In this document: positions 7,804-15,665 of the stretch, in pieces
How the letters are laid out: each line of letters starts with the position of its first letter
Numbering within the stretch: the first letter of the stretch is position 1
DNA from: an uncultured Lactobacillus sp.
GTDB lineage: Bacteria > Bacillota > Bacilli > Lactobacillales > Lactobacillaceae
Length of the DNA stretch: 54,544 bases
NCBI RefSeq assembly: GCF_910589175.1
Contig: NZ_CAJURR010000015.1
Coordinates: 1-54,544 of the forward strand
Direction: 5' to 3'
Made by a program: the position numbers and the translations under genes
The notes under the pieces: generated by a model
What the model was told of the DNA's origin: nothing
What the model saw: the letters and a program-made list of their open reading frames with translations, nothing else
Database searches by the model: none

Positions 7804-8615
7804 TGGATACTACAATGAAAAAATTACCTCCTAAACCAGTGGATACCAAGAAGAAGGTGCAACACTGGACAATTGCCATTGTTACTATCATTTTAATTAT
7901 TTGGTCATTTGTAGGAATGGATTTTGGCGGAATAAAGGCAAGTGCAGGTCAAATTGCAGGAGCTATTGTAGCCGGAATTTTTCATCCAGACTGGTCATAT
8001 GTGTATAACGGAAGCGGTGAAGATTTAATCTCTCAATTATGGGAAACAATTTGTATTGCTTTCTTGGGTACTTTTATTTCTGCAATTATTTCTTTACCAT
8101 TCGCCTTTTGGGCAGCTAATACGCGTCATAAGAAATGGTATACATCCCGTTCAGGAAAAGTTGTATTAGCCGTTATTCGTTCATTCCCAGAAATTGTTTT
8201 AGCGTTGATGTTTATTAAGGCCGTAGGACCAGGTTCTGCAGCCGGTGTATTAGCGTTAGGTTTCCACTCAGTTGGTATGCTTGCTAAATTGTTCTCAGAA
8301 GCAATTGAAAATCTTGAAGAAGGCGCAAATGAAGCTGTTACTGCAGCTGGTGGATCTAAGTTTAACATTATTATGTTTGCTACAATGCCTAACTTAATGC
8401 CAGCCTTGATTTCTAACACTTTGTATCGATTTGATGTTTCAATCCGTTCAGCATCTATTCTAGGTTTAGTTGGTGCTGGTGGTATTGGTTATCCATTAAT
8501 CATTGCCTTGCAATATCGTCAATGGAATCGTGTTGGTGTAATTCTAGTTGGTATTATTGTCATGGTTGTTGTTATTGACTGGATTTCTGGCTGGATTCGA
8601 AAGAAATTAGTTTAA
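7803..8615 (+). CDS. phnE: Phosphonate-type ABC transporter permease 2
   Basis: 270 residues, paralogous to the preceding permease, with the coupling loop EAVTAAGGSKFNIIMFATMP. The two permeases probably form a heterodimeric channel. The ATG overlaps the previous stop by one base, and GGGAGG lies upstream. The operon ends at a strong terminator. Confidence 0.88.
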   Translation: MDTTMKKLPPKPVDTKKKVQHWTIAIVTIILIIWSFVGMDFGGIKASAGQIAGAIVAGIFHPDWSYVYNGSGEDLISQLWETICIAFLGTFISAIISLPFAFWAANTRHKKWYTSRSGKVVLAVIRSFPEIVLALMFIKAVGPGSAAGVLALGFHSVGMLAKLFSEAIENLEEGANEAVTAAGGSKFNIIMFATMPNLMPALISNTLYRFDVSIRSASILGLVGAGGIGYPLIIALQYRQWNRVGVILVGIIVMVVVIDWISGWIRKKLV

Positions 8616-8624
8616 TTAATTAGT

Positions 8625-8659
8625 AAAACGAGTAGTAAGATCAGAACTACTCGTTTTTA
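8625..8659 (+). terminator. Terminator of the phn operon
   Basis: AAAACGAGTAGT pairs with ACTACTCGTTTT, followed by T. Confidence 0.85.
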
Positions 8660-8732
8660 TTTTGGCAAATTATAAAATTTTTTGTAATATCTCCCTATAA
8701 TATGGATAAGTACAGGAAAAAAAGAACTTTTT

Positions 8733-8741
8733 TGTTATAAT
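8733..8741 (+). promoter_or_regulatory. Extended -10 promoter
   Basis: TGTTATAAT, a perfect extended -10, 27 bases upstream of the ATG at 8768. Confidence 0.6.
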
Positions 8742-8767
8742 GGAAGTTGTATTTCAAGGAGGACAAT

Positions 8768-9250
8768 ATGGATAATTTAACTACCATGACATTGGCTGAC
8801 GATATGGCTTTATCACAAGAAAAAATTATCAACGGCCAACAAGACCTGAATACCAAGAGAATTTCTAATGAAATTAATAGTTTGGATATTCTTGATAAGC
8901 CAATCGAAGAATACTTTGATATGACTCAAGATGAATACTACAATAGTGAATCTGATGGTAAATTAACTTTACTACATTTAGATAAACCATTACGTGAATT
9001 AAATGATCGTATTTTAACTAACCACGTAGATGGATATGTAGATCAAGATGAGATTAATTTGACCTATAATCATGAGGATCCATTGCAAGATGGTAGCTAT
9101 GATCGTGCCACTGATTTACATGTACTTTTATATAGTTTAAAAGTTATTGGCGCTGTGAGAGCTATTGCTCCGAATGATTTGAAAAAGGTTTTGTCTAAAG
9201 ATGCGGTTTTATCATTGGGTCTTGCCGCAAATGCTTTGGCAAATAATTAA
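8768..9250 (+). CDS. Conserved hypothetical protein, mostly acidic and helical
   Basis: 160 residues, no signal peptide and no strong membrane segment; I do not recognise a family. The N-terminal half is acidic (EEYFDMTQDEYY), and the C-terminal 40 residues look like amphipathic helices (DLHVLLYSLKVIGAVRAIA). An ATG at 8747 is also in frame, but the ATG at 8768 sits six bases behind a perfect AAGGAGG and after the promoter, so it is preferred. The gene has its own promoter and a terminator before the metallophosphoesterase. Confidence 0.75.
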   Translation: MDNLTTMTLADDMALSQEKIINGQQDLNTKRISNEINSLDILDKPIEEYFDMTQDEYYNSESDGKLTLLHLDKPLRELNDRILTNHVDGYVDQDEINLTYNHEDPLQDGSYDRATDLHVLLYSLKVIGAVRAIAPNDLKKVLSKDAVLSLGLAANALANN

Positions 9251-9254
9251 CCCC

Positions 9255-9278
9255 AAGGCCAACTAAAGGCCTTTTTTT
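9255..9278 (+). terminator. Terminator
   Basis: AAGGCC / GGCCTT hairpin followed by seven T. Confidence 0.75.
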
Positions 9279-9302
9279 GTGTGATGAGTGGGGAAGAGTA
9301 TC

Positions 9303-10697
9303 ATGAAAATTATCAAGAAAACCAAGGGTATGATTGATAAATTTTCCGGTGTTACCCGGAAGATGATGCGAAAGAAAAATAATATTCCATTTGATGGAAT
9401 GCAAAAGTATATGACTGTTGGTGAGTATAACGTTGGAGCGCCTGAAGGAACTCCACATGGTGAAGAATATAAGCTTATTGTTTATAAAGATACTGACAAT
9501 GTTTTGCACCAAGCTTTACGTTCGATTAATGCGTCTGATTTAGCACCAGCTTATGTTCGAAAATTTGATAAGAGATTAAACCGTTATACTGCATTTGTTA
9601 ATAAGCAAACAGGGCGTCGTTATATCGTTGAAGATCAATTAGATCAGTTAGTAGATTATGTAAAAAAGCATAGCCGAAATGGCTATAACTCAATTAATAT
9701 CGGTGTTTTAACCGATACACACTATAAAGATGCGGACAGTATTGATTTTTATGGACATAACGGACTTCGTCATGTAAAAGAGTTTAATTATCTTGAAGAT
9801 AAAGATGTTTTAGATTTAAAAGCTCATTTAGGTGATTGGATGGATGGATCCGATCCAGGATTAGTTGGCGAAGCAGAGTTGATATCTTTGTCTAGAACGT
9901 TTAGATCTAAAAAAACTAACTTTGCTGTCATCAAGGGTAATCACGATGAAAATGATAAATTTGATGAGCATCATGATCTGAGAGCTAGTTTTCCAGAAAA
10001 TGAATTTGAGGATATAATGTGGCCAAGTATGTATGCGCAAGATGGTATTCACTATATCACGCGCAAGCACGGGGTTGCATATTTTGATAAAGATGACGTC
10101 AGAATCATTACAGTCAATACATCTGATTTACCTTATGAGCTTGATGATCAAGGAAAGAAAAAATACGATGCTAAACTTGCTTTAGCGATTCGTGAAGATC
10201 AGATGCAAGAAATTATCGAAATTCTTGAAAATTCAAATGGTAAAACAATTATTTTCATGAGTCATGCAAACCCTATTACTCGCAAGGGAACAAATGCCTT
10301 GAAATTTAATGGGCGTTCTCTACATGAATTAATGGTTGCCTTTAATCAACATGAAAAAGGATACCTTAATTCAAGGGATGTTCCTCCTGAATTTACCCTA
10401 GCTAACAGCTTTGATTTCACAAAGATAAAAAATGCAAAAATAGTTGCATATTTATGTGGACACCGTCATACTGAAGACCAATATCGCATTAACGGTATAC
10501 AATATATATTTTTTAATTGCTCGGCTCTAATGGGCCCTAACCATGCGCTTACTACGCAATATAATAAGCGCTGGAATAGACAGATGGATCATGCTAATGA
10601 AGCAGCTGGATATATAGTAAATGTTGATGTTCAAAGACATTTATTACAAGTATTTGGATATGGGGCTGCTTCTAAGAGACGATTCTATCGAATTTAA
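9303..10697 (+). CDS. Calcineurin-like metallophosphoesterase
   Basis: 464 residues. The five metallophosphatase motifs are in order: DTHYKDAD (D-x-H), HLGDWMDGSD (GD), KGNHDEND (GNHD), MSHANP (H) and CGHRHTED (GHxH). These bind the two-metal centre that hydrolyses phosphoesters. A basic N-terminal stretch (KIIKKTKGMIDKFSG) precedes an extra domain before the catalytic core. No signal peptide is visible. A GTG at 9288 is in frame, but the ATG at 9303 has GGGGAAGAG in front of it. It lies 0.7 kb downstream of the phn genes, so a role in phosphorus supply is possible; the substrate is unknown. Confidence 0.85.
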   Translation: MKIIKKTKGMIDKFSGVTRKMMRKKNNIPFDGMQKYMTVGEYNVGAPEGTPHGEEYKLIVYKDTDNVLHQALRSINASDLAPAYVRKFDKRLNRYTAFVNKQTGRRYIVEDQLDQLVDYVKKHSRNGYNSINIGVLTDTHYKDADSIDFYGHNGLRHVKEFNYLEDKDVLDLKAHLGDWMDGSDPGLVGEAELISLSRTFRSKKTNFAVIKGNHDENDKFDEHHDLRASFPENEFEDIMWPSMYAQDGIHYITRKHGVAYFDKDDVRIITVNTSDLPYELDDQGKKKYDAKLALAIREDQMQEIIEILENSNGKTIIFMSHANPITRKGTNALKFNGRSLHELMVAFNQHEKGYLNSRDVPPEFTLANSFDFTKIKNAKIVAYLCGHRHTEDQYRINGIQYIFFNCSALMGPNHALTTQYNKRWNRQMDHANEAAGYIVNVDVQRHLLQVFGYGAASKRRFYRI

Positions 10698-10717
10698 TTT
10701 TTGAAATGTAAATAGCT

Positions 10718-10723
10718 TATAAT
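10718..10723 (+). promoter_or_regulatory. -10 element of the asn operon
   Basis: A perfect TATAAT 34 bases upstream of the AsnB-like start codon. No convincing -35 is seen. Confidence 0.45.
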
Positions 10724-10757
10724 AAGACTACTGTTTATTTTGAGGTGAAAGTTACTT

Positions 10758-12707
10758 ATGTGTGGAATTTGTGCGTTTTTTGATCCTGAATTAAAGGATA
10801 AAGACTGTGCTATTCAAGGAATGATGGATACAATTAAACACCGTGGTCCGTCTTCCGATGGAAAATATACTAATGATCAGGTGGCTTTAGGTTTTAGACG
10901 TTTGTCAATTATTGACCTTCGTGGTGGAAGTCAACCAATTTTTAATGAAGATAAAAGTAGAGCAATTATTTTTAATGGGGAAATTTATAATTTTAAACCA
11001 TTAAGAAAAGAATTAATTGATGCAGGCCATACCTTTACTACTAAGGCTGATACTGAAGTTTTGCTTCACGGCTATGAAGAATGGGGAATGGATGGCTTAT
11101 TGAAGAAAGTTCGTGGTATGTTTGCCTTTGTAATTTGGGACGATAATACCAAGACTTTATATGGGGCTCGTGACTTCTTCGGAATTAAGCCAATGTACTA
11201 CTCAGACCAAAATGGTAAGTTAATTGTTGGTAGTGAATTAAAGAGTTTCTTAGCTTACCCAGGATTTAAAAAGGAATTAAATACTGAAGCAGTTAAGCCA
11301 TACTTAATGAACCAATATAATGACTTAAAGGAAACTTTCTTTAAGGGTGTTTACCGCTTCCCAGCAGGTCATTGGTTTGAATATAAAGATGGCAAAATGA
11401 AGACTCATCAATACTGGGATGCTAAGTATGTTGAAAATAGTCTAAGCTTTGAAGAAACCTTAGATAAAATCAATGAAGACTTAAAAGAAACTGTTGATTT
11501 ATACAGAAATGCGGACGTACCAGTTGGTGCATTTTTATCTGAAGGTATTGATTCTTCCTACTTAACTAGTTTACTTGACCCTGAAGATGTCTTCTCAGTT
11601 TCTTTTGATGATTCTACATATAATGAAGCATCAAAGGCTAAGGCACTTTCTGACTTACACGGCTGGAAATTCTTTGCAGATAAAGTTGATGCAGATGAAG
11701 CAATGCGCGACTTCCCAGAAATGCAATATCACATGGATGAACCAGATGCTAACCCATCTATTATTCCATTATGGTACTTGTGTAAATTAGCTAGAAAGCA
11801 TGTTACTGTTGCCCTTTCTGGTGAAGGTGCCGATGAATTATTTGCCGGCTACGTTAACTACGGCATGCATACCCATAATGATGTAATTAAGGTCTTTACT
11901 GCTGGACTTAAGAAATTACCTAAGAAGAGTCGTGTTCGTTTAGCTCATAAGATTAAGAAGATGCCTAACTTCCCAGGCAAAGTACATATGTACACTAACT
12001 TGGCAGAGCCAAGTGAATTTTATGTTGGACAATCTGTCATTTATGATATGGACTATCCAACCATCTTTACTTCTAAAGATGCTAATGGTATTTTGCGTGA
12101 TAAATACAAGAATGATTTGACAGTTAACGGTATTTATCAAGAAGACTTTAAGAAAGTTAAAAATATCGATGAAGTTAAGCAAATGCAATATATTGATCTT
12201 CACCACTTTATGCTTAATGACATTGAGCAAAAAGCAGATAAGATCTCAATGGCTCACTCTCTAGAACTACGTGTGCCATATCTTGATAAGAAGATTGCAG
12301 AACTTGCTAACTCAATTCCAACTAAATATTTAGTTAACTGTCACGATACTAAATATGCTCTTCGTAAAGCATCTGAGAAGGTCTTACCAGAAGAATGGGC
12401 TCAAAGACCTAAGCTTGGTTTCCCAACTCCAATTAAGCAATGGCTTAAGGAACCAAGATTTTACAAACAAGTTAGAGAATTGTTTACTGAAGACTTTGTA
12501 GATGACATTTTTGACCAAAAGAAGATTGTTAAATTGCTTGATGATAACTACAAGGGCAATGGTTCAGCTCGTCGTCAAATTTGGGCTATTTACACTTTCT
12601 TAGTTTGGTACAAGTTATTCTTTGTTGATTATGATGAAACTGTTAAGAAGTATCAACATGTTCAACCAGAAGTAGCAGAATTAATCGAAAGTGGCAGACT
12701 TGTTTAA
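10758..12707 (+). CDS. asnB: AsnB-family glutamine-hydrolysing asparagine synthase / AsnH-like amidotransferase
   Basis: 649 residues. An N-terminal class II glutaminase starts MCGICAFFD with Cys2 as nucleophile, and has FNGEIYNF and TDTEVLLHGY-type segments. The C-terminal ATP-pyrophosphatase synthetase domain has GAFLSEGIDSSYL (PP-loop region) and ALSGEGADELFAGY. It transfers glutamine ammonia to a carboxylate via an adenylate. In Lactococcus lactis a protein of this family (AsnH) amidates the D-Asp of the peptidoglycan cross-bridge. The next gene here is a D-Asp-ligase-like ATP-grasp enzyme, so that role is favoured over free asparagine synthesis. The ribosome site GAGGTGAAAG lies upstream of the ATG. 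Confidence 0.85.
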   Translation: MCGICAFFDPELKDKDCAIQGMMDTIKHRGPSSDGKYTNDQVALGFRRLSIIDLRGGSQPIFNEDKSRAIIFNGEIYNFKPLRKELIDAGHTFTTKADTEVLLHGYEEWGMDGLLKKVRGMFAFVIWDDNTKTLYGARDFFGIKPMYYSDQNGKLIVGSELKSFLAYPGFKKELNTEAVKPYLMNQYNDLKETFFKGVYRFPAGHWFEYKDGKMKTHQYWDAKYVENSLSFEETLDKINEDLKETVDLYRNADVPVGAFLSEGIDSSYLTSLLDPEDVFSVSFDDSTYNEASKAKALSDLHGWKFFADKVDADEAMRDFPEMQYHMDEPDANPSIIPLWYLCKLARKHVTVALSGEGADELFAGYVNYGMHTHNDVIKVFTAGLKKLPKKSRVRLAHKIKKMPNFPGKVHMYTNLAEPSEFYVGQSVIYDMDYPTIFTSKDANGILRDKYKNDLTVNGIYQEDFKKVKNIDEVKQMQYIDLHHFMLNDIEQKADKISMAHSLELRVPYLDKKIAELANSIPTKYLVNCHDTKYALRKASEKVLPEEWAQRPKLGFPTPIKQWLKEPRFYKQVRELFTEDFVDDIFDQKKIVKLLDDNYKGNGSARRQIWAIYTFLVWYKLFFVDYDETVKKYQHVQPEVAELIESGRLV

Positions 12708-12736
12708 TTAAAGTTAGAGAGAAGTACGGATACAGA

Positions 12737-14068
12737 ATGGTACAAGCAAAATTTACTCCTATTTTACTCGGTAGTGACATCAATGTTTACGGAATGGCTC
12801 GCTCCTTCAACGAAGCTTATGGAATTAAGGTTCAAGCTTGGGCTGCTAGTCAATTAGCAGCAACGCGCTATTCTAAAATTGTTGATGTAGAAGTTCATGA
12901 AGGTTTTGAAGAAGATCCAGGCTTTATGAACGTTATGAAGCAAAAAATTGAAGAATACAAGAATCATCCAGAACCAGTTATTTTAATTGCTTGCGGAGAT
13001 GGATACGCAGAATTATTAGCTAAGCATAAGGATGAATTGAAGGATACTTTTGTTGTTCCTTACATTGATTATGATTTGTTAGAGAAGCTAATTTCTAAAG
13101 AAGGTTTCTACGAAATTGCTGAAAAGTATGGTCTTCCATATCCACACACTAAGATTGTGACTATGGATGACTATAAGGCTGAAAATTATTTGAATTTACC
13201 ATTTGATTATCCAGTTGAATTGAAGCCAGAAGATCCAGTTTCATGGTTGAATTGTCAATTTGAAGGCCGTAAAAAAGCCTTTACTATTCACGATGAGGCA
13301 GAATTAGTAGATATCGTTGGTAAAATCTATACTAATGGTTATACTGAAGACTTGATTTTACAAGATTTCATTCCAGGCGATGATTCTAACATGCGTGTTC
13401 TTAATGCTTATGTTGATAAAGATCACAAGGTTAAGATGATGTGCTTAGGTCACCCACTTCTTGAAGACCCAACTCCTCAATCTATCGGTAATTACATGGC
13501 AATTTTGCCAGCCTTCAGTCAAAAGCTTTACGATACTGTTCAATCATTCCTTGAAAAATTGAACTATACTGGTATGGCTAACTTTGACATTAAGTACGAT
13601 CCAAGAGATGGAGAATACAAATTCTTTGAGATCAACCTCCGTCAAGGTCGTTCAAGTTTCTACGTAACTTTAAATGGTTATAACTTAGCTAAGTGGTATG
13701 TAGATGACTATGTTGAAGATAATTTAAAGGACAAGCCAACAGTTTATGGAAATAAAGACGGTGCTAACTATAGGTTGTGGCTTGGTGTTCCAAAGAAGAT
13801 CTTTAAGGAATATGCTTACGACAACGGTTCAAAACGCCTAGCTGAAAAGTTAATTGATGAGGGTCACTACGGTACAACTGTCTTCTATGATAAAGATCGT
13901 AGCTTAAAACGTTGGTTATTAATGCACTACATGTTCCATAACTACTATGCTAGATATAAGAAGTACTACCAAGTAAATAAGGGACAATATTTTGAAGAAG
14001 AAGCTAAAAAATTAGAAAGACAAGCTCTTCGTGATGGTCAACAAGAAAACCATGAGAATGAAATTTAA
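12737..14068 (+). CDS. ATP-grasp ligase, probable D-aspartate ligase of the peptidoglycan cross-bridge
   Basis: 443 residues with an ATP-grasp core: VELKPEDPVSW (ATP-binding lysine region), LILQDFIPGDDSNMRV, and the metal-binding FFEINLRQGRSSFY near residues 297-310. Length and pattern fit the Aslfm/Asl family, which adds D-aspartate to the lysine side chain of the peptidoglycan precursor in lactobacilli, lactococci and enterococci. It lies 29 bases behind the AsnB/AsnH-like gene without a terminator, so the two form one operon. Together they would make a D-Asp/D-Asn bridge. The aspartate racemase is not in the window. Ligase class is secure; substrate is inference from family and neighbour. 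Confidence 0.8.
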   Translation: MVQAKFTPILLGSDINVYGMARSFNEAYGIKVQAWAASQLAATRYSKIVDVEVHEGFEEDPGFMNVMKQKIEEYKNHPEPVILIACGDGYAELLAKHKDELKDTFVVPYIDYDLLEKLISKEGFYEIAEKYGLPYPHTKIVTMDDYKAENYLNLPFDYPVELKPEDPVSWLNCQFEGRKKAFTIHDEAELVDIVGKIYTNGYTEDLILQDFIPGDDSNMRVLNAYVDKDHKVKMMCLGHPLLEDPTPQSIGNYMAILPAFSQKLYDTVQSFLEKLNYTGMANFDIKYDPRDGEYKFFEINLRQGRSSFYVTLNGYNLAKWYVDDYVEDNLKDKPTVYGNKDGANYRLWLGVPKKIFKEYAYDNGSKRLAEKLIDEGHYGTTVFYDKDRSLKRWLLMHYMFHNYYARYKKYYQVNKGQYFEEEAKKLERQALRDGQQENHENEI

Positions 14069-14073
14069 TTAGA

Positions 14074-14114
14074 AAAATATCCTTAAGGAGTGTTGCTCTT
14101 TAGAGGTATTTTTT
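14074..14114 (+). terminator. Terminator of the asn/ATP-grasp operon
   Basis: 17-bp stem with one mismatch and some G-U pairs around a TGTTG loop, followed by T. Confidence 0.75.
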
Positions 14115-14193
14115 ATATTTTTAAAATAAAAACTGTTATTTTTGGATTGTATATATTATACTAACAGAAAAATTGATTAAGAAGGAGAGTAAT

Positions 14194-15027
14194 TTGAAAA
14201 TTGGAGAAGCTTTGCGAGAAGTTCGACTTAATTTAGGATTAAGTCAAGCTAAAATGTGTGAGGGAATAGTACAGAGACCTTTTTATGCACTTGTTGAAAG
14301 TGGAAAAAGTGGAATTAGAGCCGAAAGCTTAATAATGCTTTTAGTTAAGCATGAGGTAGATATAAATTATTTTTATAATTTGGTAATGAACTCTTATGTA
14401 ACGTCAGAAGCTCAAATAGATAGAATGCTACAAAATAAAATGGAGTATGCTGTTAATTCTAAAAATATTAAGAGTATAAATTATTACAAAAATAAAATTA
14501 TTCGTTCCTCCTCTGATGAAATACTAAAACTTAGAGCGCAAGTAACAGCTGCTTACTTTAATAATCAACTGGATGATATAAATGACGAAATATATCAAAA
14601 AATATATAAAGAATTTGATAAGGAGAATTGGATTAAGTCACCAGCACTTTTAAGATTATTGGCTAATACAATGCCATTATGGAAGCATGAAATCTTATCT
14701 TCTCGCATAAAACATTTATTGCACATAGTACAAAGAAAAAAAGTAGAGTCGGAATTAATGCTAGAAAGATATGTTAGAATTTTCGAAAACTATCTAGTAA
14801 CTTGTTACGATCAAAAAAAGTATAAAAGTGCGGAAGATGCCTGCTTTATTAAAGAAATTATTGATTATATTTTAAATAACGTAACATCGTTTCATTTTAT
14901 GATATATAGATTTCATGCGTATTATATGTTGGCATTATTTGAAAATGATAAACAGGAATTAGCTAATATTCAAAAAATTTTAAGAGAATATGGATATGAA
15001 GATATTATAGGTAGCTGGCCTACATAG
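14194..15027 (+). CDS. Rgg-type (XRE N-terminal) transcriptional regulator
   Basis: 277 residues. The N-terminal helix-turn-helix (KIGEALREVRLNLGLSQ, first 60 residues) is followed by an all-helical C-terminal part of about 200 residues, as in Rgg/GadR/MutR regulators that bind short peptides. The start is taken as TTG at 14194 because AAGGAG (14182-14187) precedes it by 6 bases; another TTG at 14173 has no such site. Codon use is more AT-rich than its neighbours (many AAA, ATA, TTA), which suggests accessory origin. The likely target is the small membrane protein gene downstream. No convincing signalling peptide was found. Confidence 0.8.
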   Translation: MKIGEALREVRLNLGLSQAKMCEGIVQRPFYALVESGKSGIRAESLIMLLVKHEVDINYFYNLVMNSYVTSEAQIDRMLQNKMEYAVNSKNIKSINYYKNKIIRSSSDEILKLRAQVTAAYFNNQLDDINDEIYQKIYKEFDKENWIKSPALLRLLANTMPLWKHEILSSRIKHLLHIVQRKKVESELMLERYVRIFENYLVTCYDQKKYKSAEDACFIKEIIDYILNNVTSFHFMIYRFHAYYMLALFENDKQELANIQKILREYGYEDIIGSWPT

Positions 15028-15113
15028 CTGTAATAAATATAATACAATGCAATAAATATGAGAGTTGCTTATGCTAAGATGAAAAAAATAATAAATATAG
15101 GAGAAAAAGATGT

Positions 15114-15371
15114 ATGAAATACTGGAAAACTTTTACGCTGAGTAGCCTTGTATATTTAATTTGTTTTTTTCTTGATTACATTGTAGAGCTATTTAGTATT
15201 AATGAAACTAGTGTTAAGACAACGATATTTGGATTAAAGATAGTTACAAAAATGACAATGCACTCTCTTAGTACCACTTTTTCTTTGACCTGGTACACTC
15301 TTTTAACGTATGTGATATTTGTGTTTTTATGTGAATTAGCTGTATTTATTTTTTATAAGAATATAGGATAA
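15114..15371 (+). CDS. Small membrane protein next to the Rgg gene
   Basis: 85 residues with two hydrophobic segments (LSSLVYLICFFLDYIVELF, about 10-28, and LLTYVIFVFLCELAVFIFY, about 63-81). The ribosome site AGGAG lies 12 bases before the ATG. It starts 86 bases after the Rgg-type gene on the same strand and is similarly AT-rich. No family is recognised. Linkage suggests it is controlled by, or works with, the regulator; that is inference. Confidence 0.65.
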   Translation: MKYWKTFTLSSLVYLICFFLDYIVELFSINETSVKTTIFGLKIVTKMTMHSLSTTFSLTWYTLLTYVIFVFLCELAVFIFYKNIG

Positions 15372-15460
15372 TCAAAGTTGTATATGGTACAAAAACAGTG
15401 AAAAATTGAAAATCTAAATATTTTGAGATAGACATTTTAAGTTTTATCCTTTTTCCCTAG

Positions 15461-15503
15461 AAAAATACTGCTGAGAATTTTTTGCTCTCAGCAGTATTTT
15501 TTT
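15461..15503 (+). terminator. Strong terminator after the small membrane protein
   Basis: A perfect 16-base stem (AAAAATACTGCTGAGA and complement) followed by T. It accounts for much of the 294-base gap before nrdD; the rest of that gap is the nrdD promoter. Confidence 0.9.
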
Positions 15504-15570
15504 GACTACTTTACTAATTATAGAAAATTTTGAAAATGAGCCTCTCTCTTGCTAGACGTGACTTTTGCTT

Positions 15571-15631
15571 AATACAATATATATGATCCAAAATGTCAAT
15601 ACCTACAATATCATGTAGTTTCTGATAAAAT
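15571..15631 (+). promoter_or_regulatory. Pair of NrdR-like boxes and nrdD promoter
   Basis: Two 16-base elements sharing TACAATAT, at 15571-15586 and 15602-15617, are spaced 31 bases apart, which is three helical turns. That is the arrangement typical of NrdR boxes upstream of ribonucleotide reductase genes. An extended -10 (TGATAAAAT, 15623-15631) follows, so the second box covers the -35 region. NrdR with bound dATP would repress here. The box sequences are imperfect palindromes. Confidence 0.6.
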
Positions 15632-15665
15632 AGAACCATAGATATTGTGAAAGAAGAGAATAACC

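Noticed and set aside
15079..15117. Twelve-codon ORF (MKKIINIGEKDV) between the Rgg-type gene and the small membrane protein
   Set aside because: It has no ribosome site, is not hydrophobic like known Rgg signalling peptides, and it contains the ribosome site of the next gene.
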